Positions 1 to 26,655 of a DNA stretch of 64,000 nt are shown piece by piece. A model generated the notes under the pieces. It worked only from the letters and a program-made list of their open reading frames with translations, ran no database searches and was not told the origin of the DNA. A program made the position numbers and the translations under genes. Origin of the DNA: Xiphias gladius. Its lineage: Eukaryota > Chordata > Actinopteri > Istiophoriformes > Xiphiidae. How positions within the stretch are numbered: the first letter of the stretch is position 1; the number at the start of each line of letters is the position of its first letter. The DNA is taken from contig NC_053415.1 in assembly GCF_016859285.1 (NCBI RefSeq), forward strand, positions 27,500,001-27,564,000, given 5' to 3'.

Positions 1-3000
1 TAAAAACACAAAATTCAACAAACATAATGTTTGTTTTCACCTTCGTAGTTTAAAAAAAATCATTCGTAATAAAAAAAATAACAAGGTAAAAATTGAGGTG
101 CCATATTAAATCAGGTTCTGGCGAACAAGTCCAAGTTTAGCCGTGGAGGCGGTTTATTCTCTCTTATGCGTTTGATAGTTATATCCGCACAAGAGTATTA
201 ACGATAGTATTAATAATAACAGATAAACCCCAACAAAATACCGGTTCATCTCCCACCCAATCGTTTCATCATTCGCCTTTTCTCTGGCGTTTATACGGTT
301 TAACAGGAAAACAGGCACCTCAGACAAAAAAGAACAGAAAACTGTAAATAATACAACCTGTAGTCTGGAAGCTCCCCGGTAAGTAAAAGATGGGGAGCAA
401 GTGCTGCAGTGTAGCCGCCTTTGCTGTATCTATCAGGTCCGGGTCTGTTGGTTCTGGTACTGGTTGGAGTCAGGCTGGTGGGGACTGGGAGTTCTGCCGG
501 GAACCATTATGGCTCTGAAGGAAGTCACTGAGGCAACAAGCGGGTGGTGGAGCCCGGAGCCGCACATCTGCCACAATGCAGGCTGAAGCTATTATTCAAA
601 CAACGTTCTGCCGTTTTCGGTTGTAGGTGGAACTAGATTCAGTCTCTCAACGGAGAAAGACACCAATGAGCTTCCTCTTACAATCCTGCTGAAGCTCATT
701 GGTTACAAACGGTTTTAAGGCCGTTAACGTTCATTCACTTGAAACTAAACAAAAACTTTAAGAAAAATAGAACTATGACCAAATATTTCACAGTTTTCAT
801 CAGCGAATACAAACTAGATGATGATGTGAGAGAGACAAATGGAGAAATGAAGTAATGATGAGCTGCAGAGTCACAGGCTGTGGTGAAGCGGTTTCCTCCA
901 GCAGCCGATAACAACATCTGCCGTTCGGAAGCTGGTTTATCTGTTTGACCTGCTGCAGTGACCTTGGTAAGAAGCATCTCACATTCAGTCTGAAGAACCA
1001 GATTTATGGACTAAACTCATCCACAACCCCCTGACATTCTGACAGGAAGCAGCAACGGGTCGGCTGAGACCAGCTGCGACGACACGCACCTCAAAACTTC
1101 TAAACTAGACTAAAATGTCTTTGTTTAGTTTTTGTCAACCTACCAAAAATCAGATGACTAAAACAACAGGGCTGGACCGATAAATCCCCAAACCATCAAT
1201 ACCACCGATACGCAGCCTTGTTTTGAGTACGGAAACTGGAGTCAAGGGATCGATACTAAAAGAAACCGGATCCGTCGCTTCATGTTAGACCACATCTTGT
1301 GTCTGTGCAGCGACGGCTCTTCAGTTCAGAGGACTCACATCATCAACGTTTGTTACCCACCATTAAATCTGTCTCTTGTTTAAACACGCGTGTGATGAGG
1401 TGAATTAGTTGGTGCTGATGAAAATATAATCAAAAGCAGCCTATTAATAATGAATCCGCTCATCAGTCGTAACAGGCAGAGCACCAGCTGCTTTAGCGAT
1501 AAAAGGTATCAATGTCGGTATTGATATGAGGGATTCACTATAATATACATTTTGGTCAAACTAAATCCGCATCAGGGGCCAGAATTACGACTGGATCCTA
1601 CCTGGCTGGAGGTACCAGCAGGGGGCACCTGGGGCGGGTCGGTGGCGGTTTACAGGGGAACCCCTCAGTGGTTCTATCCGTGGGTGGGTGGAGGTATCCG
1701 GCAGCAGAGGTGTGGGCGGGGATGCCCTCGGGGCGGGGGCGTCGGCGTCCCGCCTGCTGGGTCCCCTCCTACCTGCATCACCCTGATCCAGGAGCAGGGA
1801 CCGAATCACTGAACCTGCTGTGGTGAGGAGGGGTGAGACCAGTAGGACCAGCGGAGGGGAGCCAAGTTCCCAGATACCTGAGCTCAGAGGAGGACTTGAG
1901 ATGTTTCCCTCTCCTCGCAGAGTTTCGGTGTCAGTGCCCGACCTCCAGGGAGATGCGATTCACTCCCAACGTGCTTTAGCTTGAAAGGAATAGTTCAGCA
2001 TTTTGGGGAAAAGCACCCATTTCAAGGACGTAGGTTTGGTTTTGACTCGGGACGTTTTTTATCAGACGGCTGCAACATACATGACCAGACCTGAACAGTT
2101 TGACTCTAGCTTTGATTTGATTTGCTTATACCTGTAACATCCCTAAAACAGGACTCGTATCACCACCATCCTTCTCTCTTCTTCCACTTTCTTTATTTTT
2201 CCCCAAAGTTCAGAGCCTTTACGGAAACACACGCATTTTTCAATATGATCTCATTTACATATTCAGACAGATGAGGAACTAAGAGCCGATAACAACTAAA
2301 TGTAGAACCAACAACAAAATACAACACACTTTTAGCTACAGGTTGAAAGGTAAGTGATGACAATCAGAGTAGAGCAGTGTGCACAGGAAGCCCTCAGGCT
2401 GTCTGAGGGGCAGGGCCCAAAAAATGTGAGGGGGCACCTGACACATTCAGTTGGCCCCCACCAGCAGAGAGCAGCGATGCACCCCCAGTTAAGATGAGCA
2501 TTTTATAGGGAGATTGCGAATACAAGGAAAACGATTCCTGTGTAGGAAAAAGGATCTACTCTCTCAACATTTACTTAGCCAACATCTCTGCCATTCAACC
2601 TTTGAAATGTTTATTTCTCAGACACGGCAGAGCGCTTCACATCGTCTGCATTGAAAGGCCACATCATCATCTTTCCTCGCCTGTGGGGGCACTAGCACAC
2701 CTTCCTCCACGATGGCACCTCATCCCAGTAGAGAAGCACTTTTTCCGGATTTAGCCGGAGCTAAGTCAGCCGACACGGGGCTTTGCTACGTGTTCCGCTT
2801 TGTGCGGAGCCTCTCTCCAGAGTCCACCTTTAAAAGACTGTCAGCTTGTTGTTCAGGACTGGCCATTCTTCTGTCCCCACTAGGTTTACATTCATTCAGT
2901 TTTGGGGTTTTTTTCTGCCGAACTTCTAAACTTAAGCTGCTGGGTTATCATCATCGTCCGTTCAACCAGAAGGCTTGAGGTGCGTCCGCCGGTGTCGCTG

Positions 3001-4660
3001 CGCTCTGCGTCTGCTCGGTGCATCGGAGGAGTTCGCGGGCAGATAAACGTGAGCCTCAGTGTCATCCCTCGGATCTGCTCGGTGACGCATCCCGACAAGT
3101 CTGAGACCCGAGCTCCGTGAAGCTCAAGCCGAGAATGAGCCAAAACTTTAAGCATTTCACTTAAAGGGGCCCCCGAAGCAGCCAGATGTGAAAGAGTCTG
3201 ATGTAGCGACCCGGGACCAGATCTAGTAAATCCAGCCGTCAGACTGATGTTTCTCTCCGAAGCGTAATGGAGTAAAAGTATAAAGCAGCGTGAAATGGAA
3301 AACGTCAAGAAAAGGAAATTGTACTTAAAAAGTGGTGGGATGCAACGAAGTACTTTTACTGTCCTGTACCACGGTACAAGTTAGGGGTACGTTATTTGCA
3401 CATCGTTTAGTAATTTTATAGGAATTTCCTGGAAAGATCTACGCACATTATAGGGAATGTTTCAAAGACTGTTATTTGTGTTGAATTAGTTGTGTTGAGA
3501 AATGGATTTGCAGACAAACTATCCAGGTACAAACCCACCAATTAACTGGGATTAATCACTAAACACTAATAATTAGCACCGAATGAAAGAGTTCGGTCCA
3601 GGAATCTCCAGGTGAGTTTACAGCTACATCAGTTACTTTCTAGGAATCTGGTGAAGCGGTCGAATGTTACACACATTTCTGTGTCTCATAGAGCACAACA
3701 GTGTTTCCTTCACAGGGTGAGTGTTTCTCTGCAGTGAGAACTTGTACTTTTGATGCTTTCAGTTTATTTGGTTGCTAAATACTTTTACTTAAGTAACATT
3801 TAGAATACGGGACTTTTACTTGGGTCAGAGTAGGTTACACATAAGTGTTTGGACAGTGACACAGTTTCGGTAATTCTGCCTCTGTACACCACGACCAGTT
3901 TGGTGGCGAGGGACCCGGCTGCCCCCCCACAGAGCCCATCCAGCACCTCTGACATGAACCGGAACAGCGACTGTCTCGGACCGTGTGGCCCACGTCAGTG
4001 CTGGACGTCACCGCTGCCGACGTAGACTGAAACCAGAAGAGCGGAGGCTGCTGCGGCGGCACGTTAATGCCCCAATGCAACCACATCTGGATGAAATGCA
4101 GGTACATAACCTCCTGCCTGTCCACTGTGAGACTGTGTCTCTCTCCATCGGTCTGTCCCTATATGCCTTTCTGGCACCACCTGTCTCTCTTACTACCTGT
4201 CGGCCTACCTGTGTTTAGTATTAACTCCCTGTCTGTCTCTGTATCTGCCCGTCTTTTCTGTCTTTCTGTCCTTCTCTATCTACCCGTCTGTCTCTCTAAA
4301 CACCTGTCTCTCTGGCCGTTTGTCTGTCCTGATTTAAAGCCCGGGGAAGGACGAGCTTCCTCACGGACAACTGGTGTTTTTATTCAAATAAAAATGAAAC
4401 CACAGACCAGATAAATGACCACTTCAGCCTCTAAAGTAACGGACTCAACCACTTGATCGAAATCTTCAGTTTGGGTGGATGAAGTGAATTTGGTCTCTAT
4501 CAGCACCTTGCTCTGGGTGTGACAGCGTTTTAATGAAGCCCGCACCCCTGAGGCACCTGAACCTGCCGCCGTGGCAGCCCCGTCGACCCCTCAGAAACTG
4601 TGAGACACGTCACCAAAATCCCCTCAGAGCAGGCGCGGGAGGTCACCTTGACTCGCAGCC
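1..4660. other. Intergenic stretch, no gene recognised
   Basis: No exon with convincing protein similarity was seen on either strand; the short open frames here look random. It holds a fragment resembling the percomorph 'rescue repeat' near 1985-2030 (a run like GGAATAGTTCAGCATTTTGG), a 13-bp inverted repeat at 662-674/691-703, pieces of a TACTTAAGTA-type fish repeat near 3300-3420 and 3740-3840, and a TCTG-rich low-complexity stretch near 4130-4330. It may carry distal regulatory DNA of lcp1, but nothing in the sequence shows this. Confidence 0.5.
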
Positions 4661-4674
4661 GGCGCGCATTGCCA

Positions 4675-4745
4675 TATAAAGACAAAACGCCTTTCATTCC
4701 TGTTTCTGAAGCGCAGCGTGTCACTTCCTTCCTCGTAGATTTGAA
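4675..4745 (+). promoter_or_regulatory. lcp1: Candidate lcp1 core promoter (TATA box and ETS-like sites)
   Basis: A TATAAA box lies at 4675-4680. It is followed by a CACTTCCTTCCTC run at about 4721-4734, which contains tandem GGAA (ETS/PU.1-type) cores on the minus strand. L-plastin is a leukocyte gene, so ETS-family sites would fit, but that is inference. The start would fall around 4705-4715, upstream of the candidate non-coding first exon. No other promoter between here and the first coding exon looked better, though one closer to 12300-12700 cannot be excluded. Confidence 0.4.
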
Positions 4746-4892
4746 TACATGCGTTGTCGCCCTGCCTGAGGTGTCGAGCAGCGAGCAGCACAGCAGCCGG
4801 ACGGACCAGCTGAGGAAGAGAGAGCGAGACAGACAGACGACAAGTAGTCCTCCACGCCCAGAGATCTCCAGCCTCCCCGCCTCGCCTCCCAG
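4706..4892 (+). other. lcp1: Candidate non-coding first exon of lcp1
   Basis: The stretch downstream of the TATA box is purine-rich and free of repeats. It ends in a strong splice donor, CAG|GTAAAG, at 4892/4893. The first coding exon of lcp1 has an acceptor at 12724-12725 just nine bases before the ATG, so a separate upstream 5'UTR exon must exist and this is the best candidate. The implied first intron is 7.8 kb. The transcription start is only estimated from the TATA box. Confidence 0.4.
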
Positions 4893-7751
4893 GTAAAGAA
4901 ATATGAGCTCGGGTGGCCTCGGATCCATGCAGGTGTTCCCTGAAGGCATCACTGTGGTGGCATGACAGACACTTGAATGGCACTTGGATTTTTTTTGTTT
5001 TGTTTGCTTTTTGTTTGTGTAAAAGAGGGAAGGTAGAAAAGACAAAGAGGGAAGGACAGAGTGTGTAACTGTGGGGAAATCCAGCGTTGTTGCATGTACT
5101 ATTGCACAGGCTCCATTTTCATAATCGAAACCTGCAGCTTTCTTCACCGCCGTCCACATTTTGCTCATCACGCTTCGCGAAACAACCCTCGGCAAAAGCA
5201 CAGAAACTCAGACTTACATTGCTTATGTTGCGTAACTTTGTGACTGTTTGGCTGGAATCTTTCAAACTTGTAGAAATGAGAGATAAGAGCAGTCAGAGTC
5301 AGAGTGAGGCCCACGGGGGAGAGGAAGAAGAAGTTAAACCACTGCAGCGAGCCGAAAAGGAAGTTTGTGGTTAACTTCACTTCAACTGCAAAAAATCCCT
5401 CCAAGGCAGCGAGAGGGTGAACAGAAACTCGGACGTCAGCCGAGGACGCACTTCCATTAGAGTCCGATGACTTTATGTTGGGAAAGGGTGAGGAGCTGCT
5501 GTGGTTCTGGTTAATGAAAGTCAAGCACGTGTAGAAATTCTGATGAGGTTCAGCACATGCGGCCACCGGGGCTCCGGCTCAGGCCGGGGCCTGCTCTATC
5601 GTCTGAGTTGGACTCGTAAAACCAGGTCCTAGTGGGACCGAGCTAAAATGCTGATCAGACAACTTCACTTCTCCAATCGGTCCGTCACAGGTTCAGAAAG
5701 ATGGAAGCTCGGTGACGGCCGGGGTACATTCACTCAAGTACTCTGCTTAAGTACAGTTTTATATTCCTACTGGGGTATTTCCATTTTCCGCCATTTATAC
5801 TTCACAAAGCTTCAGAGGGAAATATTGAACTTTTTACTCCACATTCATCTGACAGCTGGAGTTAATAGCTCCTCTTGGAATTCAGAAGACGATGCATCGT
5901 TATAGATCGACTAATAATACCTTCATGTACGTTTACTGCAGGAAACCCTTGACTTTTTTTGTAATGGAGTCAATTTTTGCGCTATCTGTGGTTTTGCAGA
6001 GGTTCGGACTCGAGTCACATGACTTGGATTAGAGTCACGAATCCGGCGACTTTATGCTGGACAAAGTCCAACGGGACTCATCAGTGCCTCGTGACTTTAT
6101 GTCATCCCCCGACAACAAAAAACAGCAGCCAGTCACGTAATGGTGTCTTGCATTGCCACAATCCGATGTAATGGCAGTAAAAACATTTGGCACATGACCA
6201 CATGACTGGTCCCACTGTTTCACTTGGAGTCTAAAATGATCCCAGTCATGATCCAGCTTGAGTTCTGTGGATCTTGGTTATTGAGGCTTTTACAGAGGAG
6301 TTTAAATATCAGCAAAGTTAAGGAAATGATCAAATCTGAACAGATAGCGTTAACGAGAAAAGCTCGACGTGAGAATCAAACCTAAACGTTACAGTGGTGA
6401 CATCTTTTCGGCTTCTCGTCCAGAACTTGAACTGCTTGATTATATTTCATCCTAAGAGGCTTGATTGTTGTGGCCAAGTGTAACAGGAATAACATGGCAG
6501 ACCTGATCATCCAGCTTTCAAATGTTATACAGTTCACTTAACAGTCATAAACATGCCCTTACAAAGTCAGTCATTACTTGGTTCTGTAAATTTACTAAAC
6601 CGCCCCTCTCTTTAGGGCCAGTAAGGATTTGTTTTGGACTTGGATTTGATTTGGGGCTTGTTGGTCTTGACTCAGCACTTCATAGTCAAGTTTTAATCCC
6701 CCCAGTGACTTGTCGGACAATGACTTTGTCCCACCTCTGGGTATTGCTGCTAAAATAATACTCAGCATTGTCTTGAGTTGTAGTTTGCGTCCTTTGGGAG
6801 CATCATCCTGTTTTGGGCCTGCATGTAGTGATTTATTTTGTACCACTAGGGGACAGAAAGACTCTCAGAAACCCAGGCGTGACCTATCATTCATGCGGTT
6901 TCCTGTTTCTGGCCTCTGATCCCTCTCTTTTAGCTCTGGTTTGGTCTCCACCAACTCTTGAGTTAATTATCTGGCTCTCAGATGCTAAAGATGATGCTAC
7001 GCTCCACTGGTCCGAGCAGCCTGCGCTTTTAGATAACTTGGGGTTTGGTGAGAGCCTGACGGACCATAGACAAGCGATAACAGAGGCTAAAAGCTGCATA
7101 GAGATGCAGACTCGTCGTTCATTCTCCGCGGGTCCAGCACCATCGCATTACCGAGAGACATGTGACAATAATAAACTGAGAAAAACGTTGCTTAATGCGG
7201 TTTTGACCGTGATAAAGATGCGAGTCTAACATGCGGATCTGGGTGCGTCCTGTTGATCCTCTAAAACTCCAAACCGCGCTAAAAACCTGTAAGAACACAA
7301 ATTTCAAACTGGTGGATTAAAACCATGTGACTGGTCGACACATTTTTCCAGTAAGTTCCCATCAGTGATCATCACCCCCACATCATCGTCTGTGACTCTG
7401 CTCGCAGGTTATTCCCCCATTTGCATTCTGTTTCCAGAAAATCACCTTGGGGGTTTCAGACCGTTGTTTTGTTACCAGTCAGTTGTTTGTGTTTTCAGGT
7501 GTGAATCGTGGGAACCGTAAACGTCATTCTGCCAGTTGCATTTCCAACAGAAAGCCTTTTGTTTAGTTGTGTATCTCCAACTAAACAAAATCAACCAGTC
7601 ACCTCATACTCATACAACAGGAGTAAATGGAAACACACTTGAATTTGCATTTTCTTTCACTGATTTTTGGGAAATTCAGTGAAATTTGTGCCACATTTGG
7701 ATGGAAACTTGACTAGTGGTGCTTTTGATTCCCAGGAAAGCCTGAGCGGCT

Positions 7752-8030
7752 GTAGGGCTGCGACTAACAATTATTTCCATTGTCAATTAAGCTTATCCAA
7801 TGCATTTTTTTTAGATTAACTGCCTATTTTGTAGCCTAAAAGATGCCAAATAAAGTGAAAAATGTTCATCAAAATTTCACAGAGCCCAAAGTGACGTCTG
7901 TAAATGTGTTGTCTAAATCCCAAATTATTTAAATTACAGTGGTTTAAAACAGAAAAGACAAATGTTTGTTGTCGGTGATGAATTTTCTCTCCGTTGATTT
8001 TAATCAGTTAATTGACTGATCAAAAGAAAC
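7752..8030. mobile_element. AACGATTA-type MITE copy, degraded
   Basis: It begins with a GGGCTGCGACTAACAATTATTTCC-like terminus, a variant of the common fish terminus GGGCTGCAACTAACGATTA. It contains the usual interior words (GCCAAATAAAG, GAGCCCAAAGTGACGTC) and ends near TTAATCAGTTAATTGACT. Elements with these ends are frequent in percomorph genomes. The CAGGG-like terminus suggests a hAT-type non-autonomous element, which is inference. Confidence 0.6.
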
Positions 8031-10495
8031 AACAAGAAAACAGATACAACAAAGCAGCTCATCTTAATACAACACAATAAAATCAAAAATCAATAAAAGG
8101 TTCAAATTCCACCTTTATAAAGAAAATAGAAGCAAAGACAAAAGAAAACAACAAAGTATATGACAGCTAATAATCACAACAAAGCTGCCGCTGCAGCAGA
8201 AACCTCATTAAGGTTCAGCCGACAGTCGATGAGAAGAGTAGAAACAAGGATCGGTGAAAGTCCAGATGACGAAATGAGAAGAAGTCGAAGCTTCCTGACA
8301 TGGACAAAAAAGGTGAAGTAGAAGAGCAGAGGAACAGCTCGGTGACATCTGCACCTAAAATGTCAGCGTGACGAGAAGGGACCGTTTCAGAGCTGCACCT
8401 CAGCTGAGCCGAGTTCTGTTTCTGCTTCCGATCTGCAGCGCGGGGAGGATGAAGTCACTTCTCACCGCGGTCGCGTCTCCGAGCTGTGAAGACACGAATG
8501 TGACCAATACATCTCTAAAGCTCTGCGCGGGCACTTGTTCCGGAAATAGTTAGTTCACCCTAAATACATCGAAAGTTGAGTTTGAAAATCCCTAATGATC
8601 AGTATTAGTACCCTTCAGGGCTCATGTGGTCCCATCAATGTAAACTTTGTTGTTGTACCTTTCAATTCAATTACTCAATTCCTTTTTTGTTTTTTTTACA
8701 TTAATATGAAAAGTTTCAGGTTGTTTTCATGCATTAGAACATTTCATTTTTAGTCATGTAACAAGAATTTTCATCCTCGGTAGGAACTGAGTCTTTAGCC
8801 TTTAAGGTGATTGAACTGTGCAGAAGCGTTTGTGCTAAAAACAGAGAGGACGCGGTGAAACTTGCGATGAATCGGCGCTTCTCTCCTCTCGGCTTCGCTG
8901 CATTTGAAACGAGGAAACAGCTGCAGAGGCTCGAGCAGAACCGTCGATTCATCAAGAAGATAATCAGCACGTGAACTGATGAGGAAAATACTTAGCTGCA
9001 GCTCTAATTCAGTTAGTCATCGTCAGCAGGAGCCAATTAAAGGTCAATGATGAATCAATAAATCAGATGAAATAGAACAATGAAATAAAAAACGTTGAAG
9101 CGGGCACCTGTCTGAGGCCCCAGGGCTCCAGGTTCGGTAATAAAAACGACGACATTCGCCCCACTACAGTGCGACATCAGCGCAGGCAGGTGCTGCACTC
9201 TTACCTCGACGTGAGCCTTTTAAAAGGTGTATTTTATACGGCGCTGTCACGCTGCCACCCCTGGATAAAGTCGTGCTCGGTCTGAGGAACCCTGGCGTTC
9301 GCCAGCCCGGGAGCTCCGGCGGCGGGCGTGTGGCAAAATTCTCTTCAAAATAAATCCGTAGAAATGTCTACAAAATGAAAAATATTCAAAATGACTAAAG
9401 TATAAAGTTCCCAGTTCCAACATTTGTTCCTTCCTATTAATATGATGGTGATGATGATGATGATGATTATTATTATCATTATTTGTCCAGGTCTTTTCTT
9501 ACACAGCTTTTTTCAGTAATACTGGACAGAACCACTGTGCAGCCTAATGTGGCACAAAACAAACAGCAACTGTTGTCAGACCATGGAAAATACGTGGGTC
9601 TTGATTTACCTTTATGTTATCTCTGAAGAGTCCGGTCTGGACCTGCGCCACATGAAAAGTGCCCTGAGGGAAGCTCTGCTAGGATCTGGCTGCCAGGGAA
9701 ATAAAACCGATCGACTTACATTCTGTTCATTCGTAAACTGAAATGATTAAATCACGAGCATGAATTCAATGATTTGGCTCCTACCGAAGACGAAAATCTT
9801 CAAAAACAACTCACAAATATATAGTTTCATTTTAAAGGACTAAATAACTAGTTTCTATCAAACACACACACATCTGGCGCTGTACTGAGTATCTGTGGCG
9901 GCAGGACAGTGTGTGTGTGTGTGTGAGACTGAGTCTAAATAAACCACAGTGTGTGTGTTGACGGTGATGAAGGAGCATGTCACCCAGTGCAACAGTGTGA
10001 ATCACTGATGTGTTTTAATAGTTTCTGGAAGCAGTGGAGGAGTAAGATACATCGGGCTGACAGACATTGATCGTGGCTTTGGCTCATTTTATGACCATTT
10101 GTGGAGGATGAGGAAAAGTTCGAGCAGCAGCAGCTGTTTGATGTAAATAACCAGAGGACGAAGGAATCATTTCTGCACACGTTGCTTTTTTTACCCGGTG
10201 AGACTCACCCGACTCTTGAAACGTTCTTCTGGTCTGAACTCGTACCAGGATCGTTTCTTTCCTTCTGAGCCGTGTGACTCATTTCTGACCACCGGGGGCA
10301 ATAAGTTGACAGGAGTGCGAAGCTGTTTAACCTTGACAGGATACGCGCGTCAGCGGCAGACTGCTTTTCCTCCGGCGGCGCAGGAGGCTGAATCAGTCAT
10401 CTTGAAGCTTGAACTCAGTCTTTGTCTTTTGTGGTTTAAAATGTCCTCTTCAGTTTAACATGACAGGTCTTTGTTAACGCCTTCCTCACCGTGTT

Positions 10496-10496
<1 letters not shown>

Positions 10497-10536
<40 letters not shown>
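10497..10536. repeat. (TG)n microsatellite
   Basis: An uninterrupted TG run of about 18-20 units lies in the putative first intron of lcp1. Nothing else of note is attached to it. Confidence 0.9.
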
Positions 10537-10538
<2 letters not shown>

Positions 10539-10757
10539 CGCCTGTTCACATTTAACTCTGCCAAATAAGGATCTGCAAAGGTGCGAGCGCTCAGAGTGAA
10601 TCATCGCAGGCTGAAATAAAATGTCCCGCGTGTCATGTGATCAGTTTTGCTTCACTCTTCCTCATCTGCGACCGCTTCCTTTCTCTAGGGACAGAACCAG
10701 CAGCACAGAAGCTAACGACGACATAGTTGTGGCTGAAATTAATACCGTACATCGTGT

Positions 10758-11090
10758 TGGAGCTGAAACGAGAAGGCGATCAATCAGTTAGACGATCGAC
10801 AGAGAATAACCAGCGACTATTCTGATAATCGATGAATCGTTTCAGTTGTTTTTCAAGCAAAAATAGTGGGAAAAAAAAGCCAAATATTTGCGGATTTCAG
10901 CCACAAGAAAGGGAAGATTTGCTCCTTTTCTTTCTCAGAGATGGTTGTAAACGGGATATTTGGGTGTTTTTGGACTTTTGGTCTGAAGACGTCACCTTCA
11001 GCTCCGTTCCGTCTTTTCGACGATTTTTTTTAGGCTTCGTAGATAAAAGGATGAATCGGAAAAATAATGAACGCATATAAATATAATGAC
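10758..11090. mobile_element. AACGATTA-type MITE copy
   Basis: It contains GAGCTGAAACGAGAAGG, then GATAATCGATGAATCGTTTCAG, TTTTTCAAGCAAAAAT, and a later GAAGACGTCACCTTC word. These match the internal order of the same fish MITE family seen at 7752, 14940, 19071, 30990, 34535 and 57521. It is diverged from its siblings and non-coding. Confidence 0.6.
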
Positions 11091-11341
11091 TCGATGTGCT
11101 CAACCCCAGTCTGTATAGACAGGTGCTCAATCCCCAGGAGAAAGACGGCTCTCTGCCAAAACTATATTGTGAGTTTATGCAGTGGTCCCCAACTTTTTAA
11201 CCGTCTCTGGTGTTTTATAGGTTTTATCCAGCCAATCCGTATTTACAGAAACTCGGGACGAGAGACGTTGGTTTAAGCCCAGAGAGACTCTTGGTCTGTC
11301 ATATCTACTCCAGCTTGTGCCTCACCTCGGACATGTCTCCT

Positions 11342-11384
11342 TGGCCCAGTGACACCTGAGCTGGTCTCAGGTGTCACTGGGCCA
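11342..11384. repeat. Perfect 19-bp inverted repeat (hairpin), 5-nt loop
   Basis: The left arm 11342-11360 and right arm 11366-11384 are exact reverse complements and are separated by CTGGT. A 19-bp perfect stem is far above chance at this scale. It is not followed by a T or A run, and no function is visible. Confidence 0.9.
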
Positions 11385-12273
11385 CTTAGGGCTGAGGATC
11401 AGTAAAGTAAACCACAGCTGTGATACACGGGGAACTGGCCGGTTTATACTGGGAGACAAAAAGAAACCCCTGATGAGGACATCCTAATTCTAAAACCTTT
11501 AAACCCACTGTTCCAAAGAACATGTTCCATGAAATGGTTCCGCTGCTGCATCCCAGGCGTTTTCCTGCCTGTGGGAGCTTGAACGCACGAGGTCAGAAAC
11601 GACGCCTTTCTCGTTTTTTTGGTTTTTTTTTAATTGTCAGCATTAACACTGACAATGACTGTAATACACCGAGAAAGTTAGAAACGGAAAACAACAACAG
11701 CACCGACAAACAGCAGCTCCCAGCGCTCAACAACAACAGTTTCATGTTTTGTGGGGAATAAAAAACGACAATATCTCTGGTTCTGCCTTTTTGAGTCTGA
11801 CGATGTTGCAGGAGTAAGAGCAGGCGTTAGTCCATAACACAAACCCTGCAGGTTTTGATTCAAGCCGATGGCTCAGCTCATAGTCGCAGGTGGACACCTG
11901 GACGTCCCGCCACAGCCCACCTGTCTGGTCTGACTTTCCCGTCTGAGTTTTCCACCAGCACTTAAACGCAGCCCACATTTGTAGATCGGAGACTGTCAGG
12001 TGACGCGTGCTCGCACATTGAACCATCTGCACGGGAGGCTGTTCAAAAGCAAATGTCCTCAGGTGTATGAAGTTGAATCTGAATATGTATATGATGCGTA
12101 AAAACCACTCTGCTGAGTCTCAGGCGTCTTAAATGAAAGTATTTAACGACTCCCTCCCCCACCAGGTCATAGTCAGTCCCCTCTCTGAATAACAGAGTCC
12201 GGTAGGAACAGTTTCCAGTAAACACGTCTCAGACACTGAGACGCTACAACCTCCTCGACGGGACAGTCTGAGT

Positions 12274-12323
12274 CACGAGCTGTCACACAATCCAGCTCAC
12301 AGCTGGTTGTGTCACAGCTCGTG
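12274..12323. repeat. Near-perfect 23-bp inverted repeat
   Basis: The arm at 12274-12297 (CACGAGCTGTCACACAATCC...) and the arm at 12301-12323 pair almost fully, with one mismatch region and one extra base, around a loop of about 3 nt. It sits about 400 bp before the first coding exon of lcp1. Confidence 0.75.
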
Positions 12324-12734
12324 TGTTGTTGGTAACGTTCTTGTACATTTGTTCGGGCTGTTTGGTGCTCGTTTGGGGATTGGACTCCAAACCCGTCGAA
12401 CACAGTTGCAAACCTGGCTTTTATTTTGTAGTGAAACGTGCGTTCGTCGCCGTTGTTGAGACCAACTTCTCTCCGTGCGCTCGTCCGGCGGTCGGAGAAC
12501 TACAGGTTACCTGTGCAGGTGTTCGGATCTTATTACGCTCTGCAACAACAAAGAGAGGTTCACTCCTCCAGAGGCGGGAAGTGCAGCGGCCGCAGCGGGA
12601 AGTTCTCGCCCAGCAGAAGTGGGAACCGTCAGCTGATGCCATCCCCTGGTTCCTCCTTTTCTGCAACGCTGAACACGTCTGCCGCACCTGCCGACCTCTG
12701 ACTTTTAATTGTGTGTCAGTTTCAGGTTTCCAAC

Positions 12735-26193
<13,459 letters not shown>

Positions 26194-26271
26194 GGAGACG
26201 GGGGGCGGGGGTTACTTCTGCAGAGGCTCGGCTGTGTATTGGTGACTTTAAACAGGACAGTTGAGGGAGAA

Positions 26272-26277
26272 AATAAA
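26272..26277 (+). terminator. lcp1: lcp1 proximal poly(A) signal AATAAA
   Basis: AATAAA occurs 79 bases after the TGA stop of lcp1. A second hexamer lies at 26656-26661, followed by a GT-rich stretch (GTGCCATGTGTGCC) typical of a cleavage downstream element. The distal one therefore looks at least as good and would give a 3'UTR of about 490 bases. Confidence 0.5.
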
Positions 26278-26655
26278 CTTAAATTTTGGATATTAACATG
26301 GCACAGATAATGCGAACACGGCGGTGATGTCTCGAGGCAAAGGGAGAGCTGAAGGAATCATGGGGGAGAAGTTAATCCACTGCAGACTGCGTCTTTCATT
26401 CCTCTTGCTTTAAACTCAAACCCAACTCATTGAAAACGTCCTGAGCTTTATTACCACAAACATTTCTTAGAGGCAGAAATAACCCGAACAACGTGAAGAC
26501 AGAGCCAGGAGCTGCAGTGACCGGCCTGAACCTGGAAGCCTTCTAGTAGCAGAGCATTAGTCTCTCCCTTCTCTGCTTTCCCACTGGGTTGACGCCAAAA
26601 GCCACGTAGCAACAAAATCTCCGTTTCTGTTGAACTCGACGAGATTTCTGCCTCG

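Larger units (their letters stand above)
4893..12725 (+). other. lcp1: Long putative first intron of lcp1, repeat-bearing
   Basis: No coding exon was recognised. It contains a TACTTAAGTA-type repeat (about 5720-5975), an AACGATTA-type MITE (7752-8030), a second one (10758-11090), an ATG/ATT microsatellite (about 9443-9480), a TG run (10497-10536), a perfect 19-bp hairpin (11342-11384) and a near-perfect long inverted repeat (12274-12323). That this is intron depends on the candidate exon ending at 4892. Confidence 0.4.

Noticed and set aside
4530..5201. 223-residue minus-strand open frame
   Set aside because: Low-complexity composition, no recognisable domain, and antisense to the candidate lcp1 promoter and first exon.
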